DNA from: Streptosporangiaceae bacterium
GTDB lineage: Bacteria; Actinomycetota; Actinomycetes; Streptosporangiales; Streptosporangiaceae
Length of the DNA: 26,790 nt
Direction: 5' to 3'
Assembly: GCA_025934635.1 (NCBI GenBank)
Contig: JAICWX010000091.1
Coordinates: 1-26,790 of the forward strand
Shown here: one piece after another, positions 23,401-26,790 of the stretch
How the letters are laid out: the number at the start of each line of letters is the position of its first letter
Numbering within the stretch: the stretch's first letter is position 1
Notes under the pieces: generated by a model
What the model saw: only the letters and a program-made list of their open reading frames with translations
What the model was told of the DNA's origin: nothing
Database searches by the model: none
Position numbers and translations under genes: made by a program

Positions 23401-24173
23401 GGACCGCTATCGCGCAGGACGTCGCGGGGGCCGGTGTCGCGCCGGGCATCCCGGGGGCCGGGGTCGCTCGGGACGTCGCGGGGGCCGGTGCCGTGCCGGG
23501 CAGCCCGGGGCGCGGGGTCCCGCAGGACCGGCTGGGGGCCGGTGTCGCGCGGGTCCGGCGGCCGGACGGGACGCGGGCGGGGATCGTCGGTCCAGGCCGG
23601 GCGGCCGGGCCGGGCGGCTGGCGGTCGCTGCGGAAGCTGGCCAGGCCGGACCCGCCGACCCTCGAATTCGAACCCGGGCGCGGACCCGCGCCACTGATCA
23701 GGGCTGACCGGCTGGGGGCCGGACGGGCGGGGTGTGACCGGGTAAGGGCCGGACTGATGGGGGTTGACCGGGTGCGGACCGGACGGGTGAGGGCCGGCCG
23801 GGATCCGGGACAGCGGGCCGGTACCGGCCGGATCCGGGCCGGACGGGATGCGCGGGAGCGGGCCGGTGCTGCGCGGATCGGGGCCGCGAGAGGGAACGCG
23901 CGGCAGCGGGCCGGTATCGCGCGGGTCCGGCCGGGACGGGATACGCGGCAGCGGGCCGGTATCGCGCGGGTCGGGGCCGCGGGACGGGTCGGGGCCGCGG
24001 GCGGGGATGCGCGGGAGGGGACCGGTGGCGGCGCGGGGGACGGTGCCGCCGCGGGGCGGGGAGCCGCCGCGGGGCGGGGAGCCGGAAGGGGCACGCGACG
24101 ACCGCGAACGCGGGGGACCCGGTGGGTCCCAGCCGCCGTCAGCCGCGGGATGGCCGTTCGGTTCCCTGGTCAC
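20487..24173 (-). CDS. Large membrane-anchored protein: Pro/Arg-rich tail, one helix, Asp-box repeat ectodomain
   Basis: A 1228-residue protein of no recognised function. Residues 1-420 are Pro/Gly/Arg-rich and probably disordered, with repeats of a DTGPLPRIPSRGPDPR-like unit (about 47-125) and a GPRDVLRD-like unit (about 228-266). A basic segment precedes one hydrophobic helix (about 456-477, RVAVPILAMVVFGVAVVVL). By the positive-inside rule the tail is cytoplasmic and residues 478-1228 are outside. The ectodomain contains about ten Asp-box (BNR-like) motifs such as SADGGRSW, SPDGRTW, SRDGGSTW, SANGGSSW and SANGQSW, each after a hydrophobic strand, which predicts one or two beta-propellers. 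No sialidase catalytic residues were recognised. Start GTG 24173 has AAGG about 6 bases upstream. It diverges from kgd. Sensing, adhesion or scaffold roles are all possible. Confidence 0.85.
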   Translation of the reverse strand: MTREPNGHPAADGGWDPPGPPRSRSSRAPSGSPPRGGSPPRGGTVPRAATGPLPRIPARGPDPSRGPDPRDTGPLPRIPSRPDPRDTGPLPRVPSRGPDPRSTGPLPRIPSGPDPAGTGPLSRIPAGPHPSGPHPVNPHQSGPYPVTPRPSGPQPVSPDQWRGSAPGFEFEGRRVRPGQLPQRPPAARPGRPAWTDDPRPRPVRPPDPRDTGPQPVLRDPAPRAARHGTGPRDVPSDPGPRDARRDTGPRDVLRDSGPRDVLRDTGSPEPPREPRRFRYTPTVSQPLPVPPQAWPGEGPPAPPHPGFAGPVPGAPASTHPSGPRPTSPPPVSGLPVSGPPAGAAPFGAAPFGAAPFRTGPARTGPQPAFDPGSGPHPPRPPRQVVTDRGREHPSRRREHSPWGREHPAGGRDRARPDLKAAGAEWSRLVRSLVPEPVKRRWSREFMAGLQFRGWGFRVAVPILAMVVFGVAVVVLTGVNSGNAGPAPSAAALGFPPATLAGHDFTVAASARGITQTLGQVTNAGNEVVAVGSQAGARIARAQFYVSADGGRSWTLGAVKAAGGGVPAPGHAATFVAGGQGAWVALGPGSIWTSPDGRTWTLAPGNGMPLAPGDQINAVQRTAAGFIAVGANVPGGDQATSTPVIFLSASGTSWQRLDAARLHLGAGNALDVRYAAASGKLILIAGDVRTSNPKVQAGAAWLSRDGGSTWTPVTGSAAGPGARAQVAGVAAVNGGFVLLRPATVAKRPAVDAFYSPNGLAYTFQATLSTSVGFTAGMANGGLAGAAVTGQTGTPGSPGGSLTAFVTADGKTWRQASPFGGIGSETVSGVTLAPDGTVVTTGSSSAPDSRQPVLVLTSTSGVPERVDLAKIPGAAQPQEAVNAVAAQGSTQVAVGSANGFPAVWTSANGGSSWNRGTGASPMVLDRPGTQQLTSVTRGPMGWLAVGGVTASAAEHPVVVVSADAASWQAADSERTFAGSGLFTQAAAANQRGLVIVGYQRIKQTQGGRVTSVRTVAAAWWSAGLTGWQRAGDGSPGALDGAGTRQMLAVTAGPAGFVAVGAHGSRPAAWTSANGQSWRQVDLPLPAGATQAVLGHVASLGRTVTAVGTAVTAAGRTVPFAATSANGGVTWTVSVLPGPAGLTAVTALTAAGRTFTAAGTFGRTAGHQNVVVWTSVNGAAWHAAEPAGQGLTGPGIQAITSLTATANTLTGVGFAATPTSEQPVFWQAPVR
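23391..24010. repeat. Degenerate coding repeats in the Pro/Arg-rich tail
   Basis: Two clusters of short in-frame repeats. At about 23391-23480 copies of a roughly 24-base unit encode GPRDVLRDt-type peptides; at about 23840-24000 copies of a roughly 45-48-base unit encode DTGPLPRIPS-type peptides. Copies differ by scattered substitutions, so this is older expansion than the 17-bp and 27-bp arrays elsewhere in the window. Confidence 0.65.
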
Positions 24174-24475
24174 CTGTGCCTTGCCGTCGAAAGGATGGCT
24201 CCCGGGAGAAAGCCCGGCAAGCTGGGCTTAAGCCCGGAAACCGGATGCCATTGCCGCTGATGGTACCGGTCGGCACCGGCCGGGACAGGGACTTTCCGCA
24301 CGCTGTAAGCAGTGCTGAAGCTCACAGGCCGGTCCGGAAGGCGCGTGACTCAGGCCACAGTGGTATCCCCGAGTGCCTGAAGTGCTTCAGGCGCTGGCCC
24401 GGACGACGCCGGGTAGCCTTAAGGGCCAGAGGTAAACCAACGATTTCACACCTCCGGAAGAAGGTTTGACGGTAG
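24174..24475. promoter_or_regulatory. Divergent spacer upstream of kgd, with dyads
   Basis: A 302-bp gap between two divergent genes, so it should hold both promoters. Visible structures: the 12-bp palindrome GGGCTTAAGCCC (24224-24235) next to further CCCGG arms; the dyad GCCTGAAG-TG-CTTCAGGC (24375-24392); and TAGCCT (24414-24419), a possible -10 for kgd without a clear -35. GGAAGAAGG (24456-24464) is a ribosome site 11 bases before the kgd ATG. No known riboswitch core was recognised on either strand. Confidence 0.45.
24375..24392. promoter_or_regulatory. 18-bp dyad upstream of kgd
   Basis: GCCTGAAG and CTTCAGGC are perfect inverted repeats separated by TG. The near-absent loop argues for a DNA site of a dimeric regulator rather than an RNA hairpin. 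It sits about 20 bases upstream of the candidate -10 (24414) and about 85 bases upstream of the kgd start. Confidence 0.4.
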
Positions 24476-26790
24476 ATGTCCGCCGTGTCTTCTGGGTCAC
24501 CGCAGGGGAGCGCGGAAGTCCGCGAACCCGTAGCGTCTCGAGAGCCCGGGTCAACACACCAGCCAGCCAGCGCATCGCAGCACGGATCCGGACCGGATCC
24601 CGCCGCGGGACAAGCCGACTTCGGCGCCAACGAATGGCTGGTCGAGGAGCTCTACCAGCGCTATCTAGCGGACCCGGGTTCGGTGGACCGGGCGTGGTGG
24701 AGCTTCTTCGCCGACTACCAGCCGACCCTCCCGAACGGGACGGGTCCCCAGCCGGCCCTCCCCCGCACCGCCGCGGCCAAGGCCGCACCGGCCCCGGCGG
24801 CCGCGCCGCCGCCGTCTGCCCCCGCGCCTGAGTCCGCGGACGCAGGCCGGGCCGCGCCGGCCCAGCAGGCCCCGCCCGCACCGCCGGCGCCGTCCGCGGC
24901 CCCCGCCGCCGCTGCGCCGGCGCCGGCCGCTCCCCCGCCTCCTCTTCCCGAGGGCACCGAGGTCAGCAGGCTGCGCGGGGCTGCCGCCCGGACCGTGATC
25001 AACATGACGGCCAGCCTGGCGGTGCCGACCGCGACCAGCGTCCGTGAGATCCCGGCCAAGCTGCTGATCGACAACCGGATCGTCATCAACAACCACCTGC
25101 GCCGCGGTCGCGGCGGCAAGGTGTCGTTCACCCACCTGATCGGCTACGCGGTGGTCGCGGCGCTCAAGGCGCTGCCGGAGATGAACGAGTCCTTCACCGA
25201 GGAGAACGGCAAGCCGGCCATCGCCCGGCCGGAACATGTCAACCTGGGCCTGGCCATCGACGTGCGGGCGGCCGACGGCGGACGGCAGCTGCTGGTGCCG
25301 AACCTCAAGGCGGCCGAGGAGATGGACTTCCGCCAGTTCTGGACGACCTACGAGGACGTGGTGCGCCGGGCCCGCTCGGGCAAGCTCGCGGTGGCCGACT
25401 TCCAGGGCACCACCGCGACGATCACCAACCCGGGCACGATCGGGACCGTCCACTCGGTGCCGCGGCTGATGCCGGGCCAGGGCGTCATCGTGGGCGTCGG
25501 GGCGATGGAGTACCCGGCGGCCTACCAGGGGGCGTCCGAGGAGACGCTGTCCAGGCTGGCGGTCAGCAAGTCGGTCGCGCTCACCTCGACCTACGACCAC
25601 CGGATCATCCAGGGCGCCCAGTCCGGCGACTTCCTGCGCAAGATCCACCAGCTGCTGCTGGGCGAGGACGGCTTCTACGACGAGATCTTCGCCGCGCTGC
25701 GCATCCCGTACGAGCCGGTCCGCTGGGTCAAGGACTTCCCCTACGGGCACGAGGACGACGTCACCCGGTCCGCCCGGGTGCAGGAGCTGATCCACGCCTA
25801 CCGGGTGCGCGGGCACCTGATGGCCGACACCAACCCGCTCGAAGTCACCCAGCGCAAGCACCCCGACCTGGACATCAACCTGCACGGCCTGACCCTGTGG
25901 GACCTGGAGCGGGACTTCCCGACCGGCGGCTTCGGCGGGAAGCCGCGGATGAAGCTGCGGGACATCCTGGGCAAGCTGCGCGACGCGTACTGCCGCACGG
26001 TCGGCACCGAGTACATGCACATCCAGGACCCGGAGGAGCGCCACTGGCTGCAGGACCGGATCGAGATCCCGCATCCCCGCGCCGAACACGACGAGCAGAT
26101 CCGCATCCTGTCCCGGCTCAACGTGGCCGAGGCGTTCGAGATGTTCCTGCAGACCAAGTTCGTCGGCCAGCGCCGGTTCTCGCTGGAGGGCGCGGAGTCG
26201 CTGATCCCGCTGGTGGACGCGGTGCTGACCGAGGCGGCCCAGGCGCACCTGGACGAGGCCGTGATCGGGATGGCCCACCGGGGCCGGCTGAACGTGCTGG
26301 CCAACATCGTGGGCAAGTCCTACGGGCAGATCTTCAAGGAGTTCGAGGGCAACCTGGACCCGAGCAGCGCGCAGGGCTCCGGTGACGTCAAGTACCACCT
26401 CGGCGCGGACGGCACCTTCCGCGCCCCGGACGGCTCCACGATCCCGACCTCGCTGGTGGCCAACCCGAGCCACCTGGAGGCGGTGGACCCGGTGCTGGAG
26501 GGCGTGGTCCGGGCCAAGCAGGACGTCATCGACAAGGGCGAGCCCGGCTTCACCGTGCTGCCCGTGCTCATCCACGGCGACGCCGCCTTCGCCGGGCAGG
26601 GCGTGGTGGCCGAGACGCTGAACCTGTCGCTGCTGCGCGGCTACCGCACCGGCGGCACCGTGCACATCATCGTCAACAACCAGGTCGGCTTCACCACCGC
26701 GCCGGAGTCGTCGCGGTCGAGCGTGTACTCCACCGACGTGGCCCGGATGATCCAGGCGCCGATCTTCCACGTCAACGGCGACGACCCGGA
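24476..26790 (+). CDS. kgd: Multifunctional 2-oxoglutarate metabolism enzyme, N-terminal 771 residues (runs off right edge)
   Basis: The fused E2-E1 enzyme (Kgd/OdhA) of Actinobacteria, which decarboxylates 2-oxoglutarate in the TCA cycle and acts in the ODH complex. The frame is open to the window end. ATG 24476 is preceded directly by an in-frame TAG, so the start cannot be further upstream. Order: a 47-residue variable N-tail; the E1 N-terminal helix segment [19 protein letters not shown] (49-67); a Pro/Ala-rich linker (about 88-158); the E2-like acyltransferase domain (about 162-395) with active-site [10 protein letters not shown], His375; then the E1 thiamine-dependent domain, including [30 protein letters not shown] and [15 protein letters not shown] in succession. 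It stops within FHVNGDDP. No lipoyl domain is present, as in mycobacterial Kgd. In relatives it is controlled by the FHA protein GarA; no garA is visible here. Confidence 0.97.
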   Translation, partial: MSAVSSGSPQGSAEVREPVASREPGSTHQPASASQHGSGPDPAAGQADFGANEWLVEELYQRYLADPGSVDRAWWSFFADYQPTLPNGTGPQPALPRTAAAKAAPAPAAAPPPSAPAPESADAGRAAPAQQAPPAPPAPSAAPAAAAPAPAAPPPPLPEGTEVSRLRGAAARTVINMTASLAVPTATSVREIPAKLLIDNRIVINNHLRRGRGGKVSFTHLIGYAVVAALKALPEMNESFTEENGKPAIARPEHVNLGLAIDVRAADGGRQLLVPNLKAAEEMDFRQFWTTYEDVVRRARSGKLAVADFQGTTATITNPGTIGTVHSVPRLMPGQGVIVGVGAMEYPAAYQGASEETLSRLAVSKSVALTSTYDHRIIQGAQSGDFLRKIHQLLLGEDGFYDEIFAALRIPYEPVRWVKDFPYGHEDDVTRSARVQELIHAYRVRGHLMADTNPLEVTQRKHPDLDINLHGLTLWDLERDFPTGGFGGKPRMKLRDILGKLRDAYCRTVGTEYMHIQDPEERHWLQDRIEIPHPRAEHDEQIRILSRLNVAEAFEMFLQTKFVGQRRFSLEGAESLIPLVDAVLTEAAQAHLDEAVIGMAHRGRLNVLANIVGKSYGQIFKEFEGNLDPSSAQGSGDVKYHLGADGTFRAPDGSTIPTSLVANPSHLEAVDPVLEGVVRAKQDVIDKGEPGFTVLPVLIHGDAAFAGQGVVAETLNLSLLRGYRTGGTVHIIVNNQVGFTTAPESSRSSVYSTDVARMIQAPIFHVNGDDP

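Noticed and set aside
24190..24310. Riboswitch (cobalamin, c-di-AMP or similar) upstream of kgd or the membrane protein
   Set aside because: Several GC-rich stems are present, but none of the conserved core strings I know for these classes was found on either strand.

Overview
The window is very GC-rich, with strong G/C third-position bias, frequent GTG/TTG starts and tightly overlapping genes. The right edge encodes a fused E2/E1-type 2-oxoglutarate enzyme (Kgd), an architecture typical of Actinobacteria. Together these point to a high-GC actinomycete; a Streptosporangiales-like or related lineage is a guess. No rRNA, tRNA, CRISPR, transposase or integrase was seen, so this looks like chromosome rather than a mobile island.

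Left part (1-9177). The N-terminus of imidazolonepropionase (hutI, minus strand) runs off the left edge. Its upstream spacer (77-506) holds two exact copies of a 16-bp operator-like repeat and a hairpin. Then come two minus-strand genes: a histidine/aromatic ammonia-lyase homologue (1968-3467) and, downstream of it, an iron-dependent alcohol dehydrogenase (575-1879). The lyase homologue lacks the Ala-Ser-Gly triad that makes the MIO cofactor, and other active-site positions are also changed. A full oligopeptide-type ABC importer faces away from it: two permeases, one fused double-ATPase, and a Tat/lipoprotein binding protein. All four overlap by 4-8 bp and are probably one operon. The divergent arrangement suggests uptake of a small molecule or peptide followed by processing by the unusual lyase-fold protein and the dehydrogenase; this is inference.

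Middle (9178-16000). A VIT1/CCC1-type metal transporter follows a perfect 17-bp hairpin and meets a rhomboid-like membrane protein tail to tail. The latter lies downstream of a zinc amidohydrolase of the prolidase/imidazolonepropionase-like type. A translationally coupled set follows: GT4 glycosyltransferase, class I methyltransferase and an alpha/alpha-toroid protein. A second methyltransferase converges on it. This resembles a small cell-envelope or glycan-modification locus of unknown product.

Right part (16013-26790). A NarL-type two-component pair (kinase and regulator) overlaps on the minus strand. A PLP aminotransferase and a nitrilase-family amidase start back to back with about 23 bp between them, a pairing consistent with glutamine transaminase plus omega-amidase. 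An AT-rich island with a 13-bp inverted repeat separates this from a 1228-residue membrane-anchored protein with a long Pro/Arg-rich cytoplasmic tail and about ten Asp-box (BNR-like) repeats outside. That gene diverges from kgd across a 302-bp spacer.

Short tandem repeats recur in and between genes: 17 bp x3, 15 bp x3, 27 bp x4, 14 bp x3 and Pro-rich coding repeats. They suggest active slippage in this genome. The most unusual item is the MIO-less ammonia-lyase homologue with its divergent importer.
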